Source: Nocardioidaceae bacterium (GTDB taxonomy: Bacteria > Actinomycetota > Actinomycetes > Propionibacteriales > Nocardioidaceae). Taken from it: DNA of 40,155 nucleotides. The notes under the pieces were generated by a model. It was not told the DNA's origin. It did not search any database and saw nothing but the letters and a program-made list of their open reading frames with translations. Made by a program: the position numbers and the translations under genes. Shown one piece after another: positions 1 through 7,213 of the stretch. The first letter of the stretch is position 1, and each line of letters opens with the position of its first letter. The stretch lies in assembly GCA_029266455.1 (NCBI GenBank), contig JAQSWV010000025.1, positions 1-40,155 on the forward strand, given 5' to 3'.

Positions 1-482
1 TCAGAAGGCGTCGCCCCACACGCCGCGGTACTCGCCCAGTAACCACCCCGTCGGACACAAGGGCGGTCACGCGTGCACTGCCGACAAGTCGGGCGCAGCG
101 TTGGCGTCGGACGCAGCCTCGCTGCTGATCAGTTGCAGGCAGGCGATCTTCTTTGGACACGACCTCCAGTTCGGAGGCGGCGACGTTGGCATCGGTGAGC
201 GTCTGCAACTCGGCCTACCCTCCGGCAGTACCACCGGAGATGACGGGGAGTAGCACCTTCGTCGAGTCGACGTCGAGCCGGGTCAGGGCGGAGTCGAGGA
301 CGACACTGCGGGGAATAGTGGGTCGGTGACGAGTTCACGGATGGATTGGACAGTGAAAAGGCTGGAAGCCGTCACCGCACACGGCCCGCGCTACTCAGGG
401 GTGGACACAGTGCCCAGGTCGCAGTAGACACGAAGGAGCGATGGCGCCCGCCGCCTTGCAGCGCTTGAGGGGAGCAGCACGC
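1..482. other. No intact gene; possible decayed coding remnant
   Basis: No open frame here looks like a functional gene. On the minus strand between about 125 and 300 a frame reads as protein-like text (for example VDSTKVLLPVISGG, a stop, then AELQTLTDANVAASELEVV), which resembles a decayed gene interrupted by a stop and probable frameshifts. A second short minus frame at 1-66 ends in GWLLGEYRGVWGDAF and is closed by an upstream stop after about 20 codons. I recognise neither family. The stretch could equally be non-coding high-GC DNA with chance open frames. Confidence 0.3.
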
Positions 483-785
483 ATGTCAGAACCGATATAT
501 CTCCTCGTGCTCGGCAAGGGGTTCACGGAAGCGTGGTATCGCCTCTCCAAGCAGGAGCAGGACGAACTCTGGGCGAAGGTCGAGGAGATCGACAACCGTG
601 CAGGTGGCGCCTGGCAGATTCTCTGTGACTCGCGGTGGGCGAACGAGGAGATATTCGATTGGGGCGTTCTCGAGTACCCCGACCTGGAGTCGTATCGCAA
701 CAAGGTCGCCGCCCTCGAGGAACTGCAGTGGTGGCGGTACTTCGAGGCAAAGACGATCTTGGGCACGAAGATGCGAGACGACTGA
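483..785 (+). CDS. Small hypothetical protein, about 100 residues
   Basis: A 100-residue soluble protein with no signal peptide or membrane segment; I do not recognise the family with certainty. It begins MSEPIYLLVLGKG, is rich in acidic and aromatic residues (WQILCDSRWANEEIFDWG, WWRYFEAKTILGTKM), and has the size and strand-helix pattern of small ferredoxin-like alpha+beta barrel proteins. That last point is an inference. The ATG at 483 is preferred over the upstream one at 441 because a GGGGAG-type ribosome binding site lies about 9 bases before it and the 14 upstream residues look random. It stands alone, facing the msrA-like gene. Confidence 0.75.
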   Translation: MSEPIYLLVLGKGFTEAWYRLSKQEQDELWAKVEEIDNRAGGAWQILCDSRWANEEIFDWGVLEYPDLESYRNKVAALEELQWWRYFEAKTILGTKMRDD

Positions 786-908
786 CCCCCAAACTCACCG
801 ACCCCCGATTATCTGTCCTCGGCGGTCCTGGTCTGCCAGCGCGGTGCCACGCGCCGGTAGAGACGTACACCGGCCGGACCCGCCGAACTTCGACTCGAGT
901 GCAGGCGG

Positions 909-1412
909 CTACCTCCAAGCCCGCGTCCGTCGTGTGTCGTCCTGTCGAGGGAATGGAGGCGTGCAGCCATGCGGAAACCGCAGCAAGTAGTCCTGATCCG
1001 CAGGTTCCATCTCCCAGAACATCTCGGCCTCGCTGATGTTCGTCACCGTCTTACCGGGCCAATGGCCCGACGCGTCAACGTCGCGGATCATCTCCTCGGC
1101 CTCCGTCCGCTGCTCCACGCTGGTGCAGAAGATCTCGGAGCGGTAGAGGGAACCCACCACAGCTTCGTCGAGATCGGCTCGGTGGACGAGGAAGAACACC
1201 TCCAGTAGTCCCCGATACGAAAGCAGCTCAGGATCGAAGATGACTTCAACGACCTCAGCGTGACCGCCGTCGTCCTCCTCTGTCGGGTTCTCGTTATCGC
1301 CACCCATGAAACCGGTCCGAGTGGAGATGACCCCTTTAGGGTGACGCAACAGTTGCTGCATGATCCAGGCGCAGCCTCCGGCGAGAACCGCAGTCTCGGT
1401 GTCGTCGCTCAT
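909..1412 (-). CDS. Divergent MsrA-like peptide methionine sulfoxide reductase
   Basis: A 167-residue protein of the MsrA family, which reduces methionine-S-sulfoxide using a nucleophilic cysteine. The N-terminal active-site loop reads AGGCAWIM, keeping the cysteine (residue 14) and Trp but with Ala where family members have Phe in GCFW. Downstream GFMGG, GHAEVVEVIFDP, LYRSEIF and a late DQDYL match the family in order. The usual motif with catalytic Asp (HDPTT...QGxDxGxQYRS) is replaced by HRADLDEAVVGSLYRS, so that Asp is missing, and the C-terminal GYTCHFPR-type end is GCTPPFPR. The ATG at 1412 follows a GGAG site. Fold assignment is strong; normal catalytic activity is doubtful. Confidence 0.8.
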   Translation of the reverse strand: MSDDTETAVLAGGCAWIMQQLLRHPKGVISTRTGFMGGDNENPTEEDDGGHAEVVEVIFDPELLSYRGLLEVFFLVHRADLDEAVVGSLYRSEIFCTSVEQRTEAEEMIRDVDASGHWPGKTVTNISEAEMFWEMEPADQDYLLRFPHGCTPPFPRQDDTRRTRAWR

Positions 1413-1631
1413 CGCCAACTCCGTCCATCCAGAACTATGGAGGCTACTACCGCACCCTGAGGGCTGACAGCCCCGCGTAGGAGCACACCCCTCCACCGGC
1501 ACCGTCATTACCTGGGGCATGGCGCGGATACTCCCTTGTACATACCAGTGGTAGAGCGTCGACCTGGAGGCGGCAGCCCCGCGCGTGCAGGGACTGTGGC
1601 ATTGGGGGAAGGCCACGCGTGGGGGATCGGC

Positions 1632-1957
1632 TCAGGCGAGCCCCACTGCCCACCCGACCAGTGCGAGAAGCCCGCCAAAGAAGGTGAGACCTAGGACTTG
1701 CACGACCAGAGGTCGCGCTACTGCGACTGACTTCGGGCGCACCATGAGAGCAAGGAGCACGAACCCCATCGTCGCCCCAGTCAGGCCCCAGGCGATGGTT
1801 TGCCAGAGTCCGCCGTTACTCCGGACAGCGAGCACAGCGGCACCCACGAAGATCACACCGCCAGAGGCGATTTGTCAGCCGGGGGGACCAGGAAGCCTGA
1901 CGGTGCGACCGGCGCTGGCGGAGTGGCTGCTGTGAACTGAGTTTCTTGCTTGCTCAT
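1632..1957 (-). pseudogene. Frameshifted small membrane protein gene
   Basis: Two overlapping minus-strand frames together make one sensible protein. The 5' part starts at ATG 1957 (MSKQETQFTAATPPAP...) with a proline/alanine-rich soluble N-terminus and runs to a TGA just after SPLAV. The 3' part, in another frame, continues IFVGAAVLAVRSNGG and has about three hydrophobic segments up to the stop at 1632 (LALVGWAVGLA). Adding one base near 1855 (for example GTG-TTG-ATC) would fuse them into about 108 residues. Either a real one-base deletion has broken the gene or there is a sequencing error. If intact it would be a small multi-pass membrane protein of unknown function. Confidence 0.6.
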
Positions 1958-2436
1958 AGCCGGGGCGGCTACGTCCGGGTACCTGGCCGTGCGGGCAAGC
2001 GCACCGACTTGTTGCGCCTCATGAGGTACGCCCTTGGGGAGTCGGGTCGCTTCCGCGTCCAGCCGGCTCGTCCTGGGCCCCGACTGTGGGTTACTGGTCC
2101 GGGGACGCTCGGCCGTATCTGCCGGGGGGTCCGAGCCGAGCTATCGAGCGCGGCTCTGTAGTCCAGGTGTCGAATGGTCGACGCTCGTGCCTTCTCGAGC
2201 ACTTGCCGGTGCCCGGTCCTGCCCGACTGACTGATCCGGCACATGAAACAGCCGGGACGCGGTCAAGGAATTGCGCGTCAGAAGCCGCGTCCAGGTGTGC
2301 TCAAGCCTCGTCACCGACCCACGCGTCCTGCCGCACAATGGCAGGACCCAGGCGATCCGTATGCGTCCGATGAGTTTCCGTTGTCGGCGCGGTCGGTACA
2401 CAGAAGACTGACCCAGCCGGATGGGAGGCTGACACC
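1958..2436. other. Intergenic stretch without a recognisable gene
   Basis: Several open frames cross this stretch on both strands, but none shows family motifs, a good ribosome binding site or natural residue composition. I see no tRNA, insertion sequence or clear repeat. It contains the upstream region and GGGAGG ribosome binding site (about 2422-2427) of the reductase gene that follows. Confidence 0.5.
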
Positions 2437-3000
2437 GTGCGGAAACTGATCTACTCGATGAACGCGAGCCTGGACGGCTACATCGCCGCGACCGGCGACG
2501 ACATCGGCTGGAGCGTGCCCAGTGCCGAGCTGCACCAGTGGTTCAACGACCGAGCCCGCGAGATAGGGGTCTCGCTGTACGGCCGCAAGCTGTGGGAGGT
2601 GATGAGCGCGTACTGGCCGACCGCCGACCAGCAGCCGGACGCCACGCCCGTGGAGGTCGACTTCGCCCGGGTCTGGCAGAGGACGCCGAAAGTGGTGTTC
2701 TCCACGACCCTCGACGAGGTCAGCGGGAACGCGCGCCTGGTCACCGGCGACGCCGTGGCCGAGATCACCCGACTGAAGGCGGAGGACGGTGCCCCAATGG
2801 AAATCGGCGGCGCGACCCTCGCGGGCGCGGCGATGCGCGCCGGCCTGATCGATGAGTATCAAGTCGTCACGCACCCGGTACTGATCGGCGGCGGCACGCC
2901 GTTCTTCAGTGCGCTGGACACCTGGGTGGACCTGCGCCTCGTGGAGACGAGAACCTTCCCGGACGGCGTGACCCTGTCCCACTACGAATCAAGGCGCTGA
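2437..3000 (+). CDS. Dihydrofolate reductase family / RibD C-terminal domain protein
   Basis: A 187-residue single-domain protein of the RibD_C/DHFR-like family, NAD(P)H-dependent reductases whose true substrates are often unknown. It opens MRKLIYSMNASLDGYIA, the typical first strand and substrate loop, continues VSLYGRKLWEVM, and has the C-terminal nucleotide-binding segment MEIGGATLAGAAMRAGLIDE followed by HPVLIGGGTPFF. Length matches stand-alone family members. The start is GTG at 2437, about 9 bases after GGGAGG. No riboflavin or folate gene is near, so a biosynthetic role is not supported; a general small-molecule reductase is the safest reading. Confidence 0.88.
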   Translation: MRKLIYSMNASLDGYIAATGDDIGWSVPSAELHQWFNDRAREIGVSLYGRKLWEVMSAYWPTADQQPDATPVEVDFARVWQRTPKVVFSTTLDEVSGNARLVTGDAVAEITRLKAEDGAPMEIGGATLAGAAMRAGLIDEYQVVTHPVLIGGGTPFFSALDTWVDLRLVETRTFPDGVTLSHYESRR

Positions 3001-3105
3001 CCTGCAGCGGTGGCTCGTCGACCAGATCAGACTGTCGACAACGCCGAATCACCACCATCTGCTCCGGCCCCGTGAGAGCACCTGCCGGGGTGATACGCCA
3101 TCAGG

Positions 3106-3474
3106 CTACGCATGGTCGATGATGCAGAACTCGTTACCGTCGGGATCGCGAAGGACGACAAAGTCCGCACCCTTCGGATAGGGCCAGTCCTCCACTCGAG
3201 TCGCCCCAAGCTTCACGAGGCGTTCGACGTGCCGTGCCTGGTAGTCGGTGTACAAGTCAAGATGTACCCGAACCGGCTCCTTCGGTGGTGCATCGCTGAG
3301 TTGCAGCGAAAGGGATGACCTTCGGCCGGTGGGGTCCACCAGCATCATGAAGGCGGGGTCCCAGTCGTCCTCGCGGGGCTTGTAGCCGAGGGCGGCCGAC
3401 CAGAAGGCGACCGCGCGGTGCATGTCCTGGACGTTGACGACCACCGTCGCAAGGTAGAGGTCTCCCACCTCCAT
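3106..3474 (-). CDS. VOC-superfamily (glyoxalase/bleomycin-resistance-like) protein
   Basis: A 122-residue vicinal-oxygen-chelate protein with the two beta-alpha-beta-beta-beta halves expected of a single VOC module. The first half reads LATVVVNVQDMHRAVAFWSA, LGY and FMMLVDPTG. The second half has VHLDLYTDYQARHVERLVKL, GATRV, and the typical end FVVLRDPDGNEFCIID. VOC proteins include glyoxalases, dioxygenases and antibiotic-binding proteins, and nothing here fixes the substrate. ATG 3474 is chosen because GAGGA lies about 5 bases upstream, although the frame extends further. The gene is divergent from the YbjQ-like gene, with at most about 54 bases between starts. Confidence 0.88.
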   Translation of the reverse strand: MEVGDLYLATVVVNVQDMHRAVAFWSAALGYKPREDDWDPAFMMLVDPTGRRSSLSLQLSDAPPKEPVRVHLDLYTDYQARHVERLVKLGATRVEDWPYPKGADFVVLRDPDGNEFCIIDHA

Positions 3475-3489
3475 GTCTTCCTCTGACAC

Positions 3490-3816
3490 GTGGAGCAACG
3501 TACCTGTCACGCAAGAGCGTTTCCACACGTGGGACGCGTCGTCGAAACCGACGTGGCCACACCGACCCGCCTCACCGTGCGGTCGCGCCACATCGGCTCG
3601 CGATTGGGCCCGAACCTGAAGTCGATCGTGGGCGGGGAGCTGCGGGGCATGACCAAGGCCCTGGTAGACAGCCGTCACGAGGCTCAGCAGCGACTCGTGG
3701 AAGAAGCAGCAGCACTAGGTGCTGACGCGATCCTGGCCATGCGCTTCGACGCCTCCGAGATCGGCGGAGGATGGCAGGAGATCTGCGCCTACGGGGGCGG
3801 GTGGGCGAGCGTGTGA
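3490..3816 (+). CDS. YbjQ/UPF0145-like heavy-metal-binding-domain protein, N-terminus short
   Basis: The protein matches the YbjQ family (UPF0145; small pentameric beta/alpha proteins of unclear role) from TVRSRHIGSRLGPNLKSIVG through GELRGMTKALVDSRHEAQQR, VEEAAALGADAILAMRFDAS and EICAYG. The usual first strand (a TT..PGY type segment leading into LGxVxG) is not visible. The upstream residues do not look like the family, and no convincing ribosome binding site precedes either GTG 3490 or GTG 3529. The start is therefore uncertain and the gene may be 5'-truncated, perhaps when the divergent VOC gene was placed beside it. Confidence 0.7.
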   Translation: MEQRTCHARAFPHVGRVVETDVATPTRLTVRSRHIGSRLGPNLKSIVGGELRGMTKALVDSRHEAQQRLVEEAAALGADAILAMRFDASEIGGGWQEICAYGGGWASV

Positions 3817-3859
3817 CGTAGCAGTGGCGCTGCGGTAGCGGCACGGCTGCATGCGGCGG

Positions 3860-4585
3860 TCACCTCACAGTCACGTGAATCCCGTCCATCAGTCCGACGA
3901 ACTGCTCTCGACCACTGACTCCGTCTCTCCTGAAGTGGAACCCGATGAGCAGCGGGTCCTTGCTGGCGAGACCACCAAGGTTGCCCGAGGTCGGTCGTCG
4001 GGTGACATTCCGGTCGATCGTCAGGGAGACAGTGTTCCGGTCGAGGCGGGCGCACGTGATGGTGTGCCATCGACCGTCCGCAATCGTCTTGAGCGAGCCC
4101 TTGCCCCGTACGTATCCCACGCCGTCGCCGTCGCCGTCGTGCATGGCGCAGAACGCGACAACAGCGCCACCGTCGGTCTTCTTGAGCTCGAGCTTGTAGT
4201 CGCCACCTCGGGTGTCAGTGTCGCCATGCCGGAGCACCGCCATCTCACTGTGCGACCACTCGGCGTTGGGAGAGACTTTCACGCGGGCGCCGTACGTGAA
4301 CGGGGACCACCTGGGGTTGAGGGAGCGGGCCGACGGCGTGCGGATGCGGTCGTACCGGTTGTCTCCGGAAAGGCGGTGGAACTTGTAGGCGCCGTCGCGA
4401 CGGGTGACTCCGCCCAGGAGCTTGCCATGGTTGTGATGGCGCGATGCATCGATAGCCAACCTGCCACCGGGTTCCGATGCTGTGTAACGGACGCGGTCAC
4501 CCACGGCTCCCACGGCCGCCGCCGACGGCGCAAGAAGGTAGGCAACCACCATCACGGCAGCGAAGAATCGAACCAAGCGCGTCAT
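3860..4585 (-). CDS. Secreted LamG/concanavalin-A-like protein
   Basis: A 241-residue exported protein. Residues 1-24 form a signal peptide (MTRLVRFFAAVMVVAYLLAP followed by an AAA cleavage region). The rest is a single LamG/pentraxin-like jelly-roll: LAIDASRHHNHGKLLGG, WSPFTYGARVKVSP, the central YKLELKK strand, DGRWHTITCARLD, VSLTIDRNVTRR, LLIGFHFRRDG, ending in FVGLMDGIHVTVR, a typical last strand. There is no catalytic domain and no anchor, so it is probably released or loosely cell-wall associated and may bind carbohydrate or protein. It lies on the same strand as the next secreted gene, 169 bases away, so separate promoters are likely. Confidence 0.82.
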   Translation of the reverse strand: MTRLVRFFAAVMVVAYLLAPSAAAVGAVGDRVRYTASEPGGRLAIDASRHHNHGKLLGGVTRRDGAYKFHRLSGDNRYDRIRTPSARSLNPRWSPFTYGARVKVSPNAEWSHSEMAVLRHGDTDTRGGDYKLELKKTDGGAVVAFCAMHDGDGDGVGYVRGKGSLKTIADGRWHTITCARLDRNTVSLTIDRNVTRRPTSGNLGGLASKDPLLIGFHFRRDGVSGREQFVGLMDGIHVTVR

Positions 4586-4754
4586 GCCGCAACACTACTT
4601 ACGGGCGCCCGACTGTCCGAGAGTGCGCCACGCGCCCTGACGGTCGACGCCGGCTCGAGCGAGCCGGACTCGTCAGCGGCGCCCCCATCGGTTAGAACGA
4701 TGAGGGCGTCGCTGACTCGCTGAAATCAGGTCGTCCGCGCGGCCCGGTGACTGG

Positions 4755-5246
4755 TCAGAGTGGGCAGCCCAGGTTGTTCAGGTTGTCCAGCCTGGTAGCC
4801 AGGTCGATCATCGTCTGCCGGTCGCCGCTGGCGATCGCGGCGTTGACCTCGGCGATGAACTGCTGGCGGCGCAGGGGGTAGCCGAGCCCCTCGTGGGCCG
4901 CATTGAGGTAGGCCGCCACCGAGGCGCGCAACAGGATCTGCTCGGCGCCCTCCAGATCCGAGCCGCCCTGGAAGTTGAGCGCATCCAGGTACGTGTCGGG
5001 GAGGCCGTCGTGGTTCAGGTCATCGGTGCTGGGGGCGAAGGCGACGATCTTCACACTGCGGTGGTCCCACGTGAGGAGACGGGTGGGCTTCGCCTCTTGC
5101 CAGTTGCTCGTGTGGTTCTTCCAGTAGCCGGGAGTGCAGCCCTCGTTCCCGACCTTCGAAGCGTTAGCGGGAGCCACGAGCCCCAGTGCAGCGACGAGAC
5201 CTGCGATGACCAGGGACAATATCCCTGTGGCGATTGTTCTCTTCAT
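4755..5246 (-). CDS. Secreted 'CTPGYWKNH'-motif protein
   Basis: A 163-residue exported protein with a clear signal peptide (MKRTIATGILSLVIAGLVAA, cleavage near APANA-S). The mature part opens with EGCTPGYWKNHTSNW, a motif I know from surface or extracellular proteins of actinobacteria, chloroflexi and others, of unknown biochemical role. It is followed by a short EF-hand-like DLNHDGLPDTY and a helical C-terminus (GAEQILLRASVAAYLNAAHE, RQQFIAEVNAAIASGDRQTM). Two cysteines (CTPGYW and the NLGCPL end) could form a disulfide. There is no anchor. A palindrome lies about 105 bases upstream in the presumed promoter. Confidence 0.82.
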   Translation of the reverse strand: MKRTIATGILSLVIAGLVAALGLVAPANASKVGNEGCTPGYWKNHTSNWQEAKPTRLLTWDHRSVKIVAFAPSTDDLNHDGLPDTYLDALNFQGGSDLEGAEQILLRASVAAYLNAAHEGLGYPLRRQQFIAEVNAAIASGDRQTMIDLATRLDNLNNLGCPL

Positions 5247-5337
5247 GAGTACCCCTGAGAATGGGGCTCCTCGATACGGCCGCCCCGGTGATTCCTAGTG
5301 TCGACGATTCGCAGGCTTGTCGTGTCGTTCTCGGAAA

Positions 5338-5366
5338 GATATATCCCGCTGGGACACATTGTGTCC
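5338..5366 (-). promoter_or_regulatory. Putative promoter with 15-bp palindromic operator
   Basis: A perfect 15-bp palindrome, GGACACA-T-TGTGTCC, spans 5352-5366. On the minus strand a TATATC -10-like hexamer (5343-5338) follows it by 8 bases, so the palindrome would cover the -35 to spacer region of a promoter driving the secreted gene that starts at 5246. No strong -35 is visible, so this would be a regulated promoter. The palindrome is seen directly; the regulator is unknown. Confidence 0.45.
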
Positions 5367-6034
5367 GTATCCTCAAGCGCTGCCTCAACGAACAGTGCAC
5401 ATACTTGACTCGTTATTGCCTGCGCCTTGAGCCGAACTTGAGATTGTGTCTTACCCGGCGCACTTCCGAGGCGTCAGCTTGCCCGTCGAAGGGCCCACGG
5501 CCACCTCGGCCGTGCCCGAGTCACACTCCTCGGATACGGGCGAGCTGTCTTCTCGCCACTCGCCCAGCACACAGCGGAACACTTTTGCCCTGTTTCTCTG
5601 GGCGGAATCGCACAGTATTGATCTACGGTTGAATATCGTCGACCGACGGAACCGCTTGTGATCACCGTCTGACGCCCAGATGCCAGCACTCCGCCTCACG
5701 TCATGCTCAAGAGTCGCTCAGTGTTCTCCGACGTGTCGGTCGACTCCCGTGACCGAGGACCTCTCTCCGGCAGGCAGCGCAGATCCGCTGTCGTCCTCAC
5801 TGCGAGAGCTGTGGCTTGTCGCGCGCTGCACTCGCCGACGACCCGGAGATTGGTCTGACCGATCCGGCACGAAGCGGGGCACGCCCGACATGCGGGCAAA
5901 CGGCGTGACAGCCCTAGCAGCCCGGTTGTACGGTCGGACAGCACCGATTGACACCGGTGTGCGCGCGCCGTGGCCCATCGCGGCTCGTGATGTCCCCGCG
6001 GCCCGGCCCCTGCTGCTCGTCAGTAGGAGTCGTC
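5367..6034. other. Long intergenic region, no gene seen
   Basis: About 670 bases with lower G+C than the surroundings in the first half (to about 5680). Open frames exist on both strands but lack domain motifs, start signals or natural composition. No tRNA or insertion sequence is recognised. It separates the secreted-protein genes from the B12 region and holds a TAGGAG ribosome binding site (about 6023-6028) for the next gene. Confidence 0.45.
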
Positions 6035-6253
6035 ATGTCCAGCGACACCCGGAGCCCCGCCACGCTCACGGCATACGGCGCACCACGCATCCGGGTCGAG
6101 GGCCTGGACATGACCGGCGTGGGCTGGAGCCTTCGGGTGCCGTGTCAGGTAGCCCTGGCCGGCCGCCCGGGCTGCTACTGCCGGCTGGCCGTGGGACACG
6201 GTGGTCCGCACGCGGGTGAGCCCGACGACTCGTCCGTGCCGCGTCTGTCCTGA
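6035..6253 (+). CDS. Small Cys/His-rich protein, 72 residues
   Basis: A 72-residue soluble protein starting at ATG 6035, seven bases after an AGGAG site. The centre carries C-x9-C-x-C-x5-H-x3-H (PCQVALAGRPGCYCRLAVGH then GGPH), which looks like a small metal site, probably zinc. Similar 'C...C.L..GH.G.H' miniature proteins occur as hypothetical genes in actinobacteria, as far as I recall, without assigned function. It converges on the end of the corrinoid operon with a hairpin between them, so it is not part of that operon. Confidence 0.6.
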   Translation: MSSDTRSPATLTAYGAPRIRVEGLDMTGVGWSLRVPCQVALAGRPGCYCRLAVGHGGPHAGEPDDSSVPRLS

Positions 6254-6274
6254 CCCCTGACCCACCGTCGCGAA

Positions 6275-6292
6275 GGACCGGGCCGCCGGTCC
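6275..6292. terminator. Hairpin between converging genes
   Basis: Perfect 7-bp inverted repeat GGACCGG-GCCG-CCGGTCC in the 42-base gap between the stops at 6253 (+) and 6296 (-). A CTCTC tract follows on the plus side. It is a G/C-rich stem without a long U run, as is common for high-GC actinobacterial terminators, and could serve both strands. Confidence 0.6.
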
Positions 6293-6295
6293 CTC

Positions 6296-7213
6296 TCACG
6301 GAGTCCGCACGGCTTCACCCGGCTGCGCGAACTCGACCGACGCGCCGTACGACGCCCGTCGCGACGCCCGCCGGAGGGTGGCCAGAACGGCGGGGCCGAA
6401 AAGGACGAGGGCGACCGAGTTGGTGATGGCCCGGCCCGTGTCCCAGCCCAAGGTCGATGTGAGCGCCGTGTACACGCCGAACCGCTGCAGGTTGTCGATC
6501 AGTGGCGCGCCGGGCACGTAGGACAGGCCGGCGTCGTAGTTGTCGAGCTGCACACCGGTGATGAACGGCCAGAAGAACAGATTCATGAGCAGCCCGAAAC
6601 CGTACGCCGCCACGATGCCGTAGCCGACGAGCATGGCGATCTCGGCCCGCCCGCGGACCCGGTGCGGCAACAGCCCGGCGCCCATGCCGATCCAGGCCGA
6701 CGCCAGCATCTGGAACGGCAGCCACGGCCCGACCCCGGCGGTCACCAGCGCCGACGTGAACAGCGAGGTGCAGCCCAGCACGAAGCCGAAGCCTGGACCG
6801 TACACGCGTCCGGCGAGTACCAGCAGGAAGAAGACCGTCTCGATGCCAGCCGTCCCGGCCCCGAGCGGCCGCAGCGCCGCGTTGATGGCCGACAGGACGC
6901 CGAGCATTGCCAGCGCCTTGGAGTCCATGCCGTTCTCGGACAGCTCGGCCAGCACGACCAACACCAAGACCGGCATCACCGCCATGAACAGGAACGGGGC
7001 CTCGCCGATGTGCAGCCCGGAGCCTGCGGCCGGGGTGGCGAACAGCGGCCAGCTGAACATGGCGAGCCCGGCGATGGTCGCCAGCGTCAGCACCATGGCG
7101 GAGCGGCGCCCCACCCGGACGGCGCCCGGCCGGTCACCCACCCTCCCGGACGTCGTGCCCAGGCCCCTGCCGGCCAGCTGACCAGCGGGCTCGCCAACCC
7201 GTCTGCCGGTCAT
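6296..7213 (-). CDS. ECF transporter S component, probable corrinoid (CbrT-type)
   Basis: A 305-residue integral membrane protein with about six hydrophobic segments (for example SAMVLTLATIAGLAMFSWPL, FLFMAVMPVLVLVVLAEL, AGIETVFFLLVLAGRVYGPG, MLVGYGIVAAYGFGLLMNLF) after a basic cytosolic N-terminus of about 38 residues. This is the substrate-binding S subunit of an energy-coupling-factor importer. Its ATG (7213) overlaps the stop of the ATPase gene by 4 bp, and it is the last gene of an operon led by a cobalamin riboswitch. Family knowledge (B12-regulated CbrT with its own T and A units in actinobacteria) and the transcobalamin-like genes upstream make a corrinoid the likely substrate. S-component specificity cannot be read from motifs alone. 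Confidence 0.85.
   Translation of the reverse strand: MTGRRVGEPAGQLAGRGLGTTSGRVGDRPGAVRVGRRSAMVLTLATIAGLAMFSWPLFATPAAGSGLHIGEAPFLFMAVMPVLVLVVLAELSENGMDSKALAMLGVLSAINAALRPLGAGTAGIETVFFLLVLAGRVYGPGFGFVLGCTSLFTSALVTAGVGPWLPFQMLASAWIGMGAGLLPHRVRGRAEIAMLVGYGIVAAYGFGLLMNLFFWPFITGVQLDNYDAGLSYVPGAPLIDNLQRFGVYTALTSTLGWDTGRAITNSVALVLFGPAVLATLRRASRRASYGASVEFAQPGEAVRTP

Noticed and set aside
441-482. Upstream ATG extending the small gene at 483 by 14 residues
   Set aside because: The extra residues are unlike the rest and the good ribosome binding site is placed for ATG 483.
1447-1616. Minus-strand frame upstream of msrA-like gene reading SRSTLYHWYVQGSIRAMP, reminiscent of an excisionase/MerR helix-turn-helix
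   Set aside because: It is in frame with the MsrA-like gene but flanked by random-looking residues, has no start signal, and the rest of a DNA-binding domain is missing. Probably chance.
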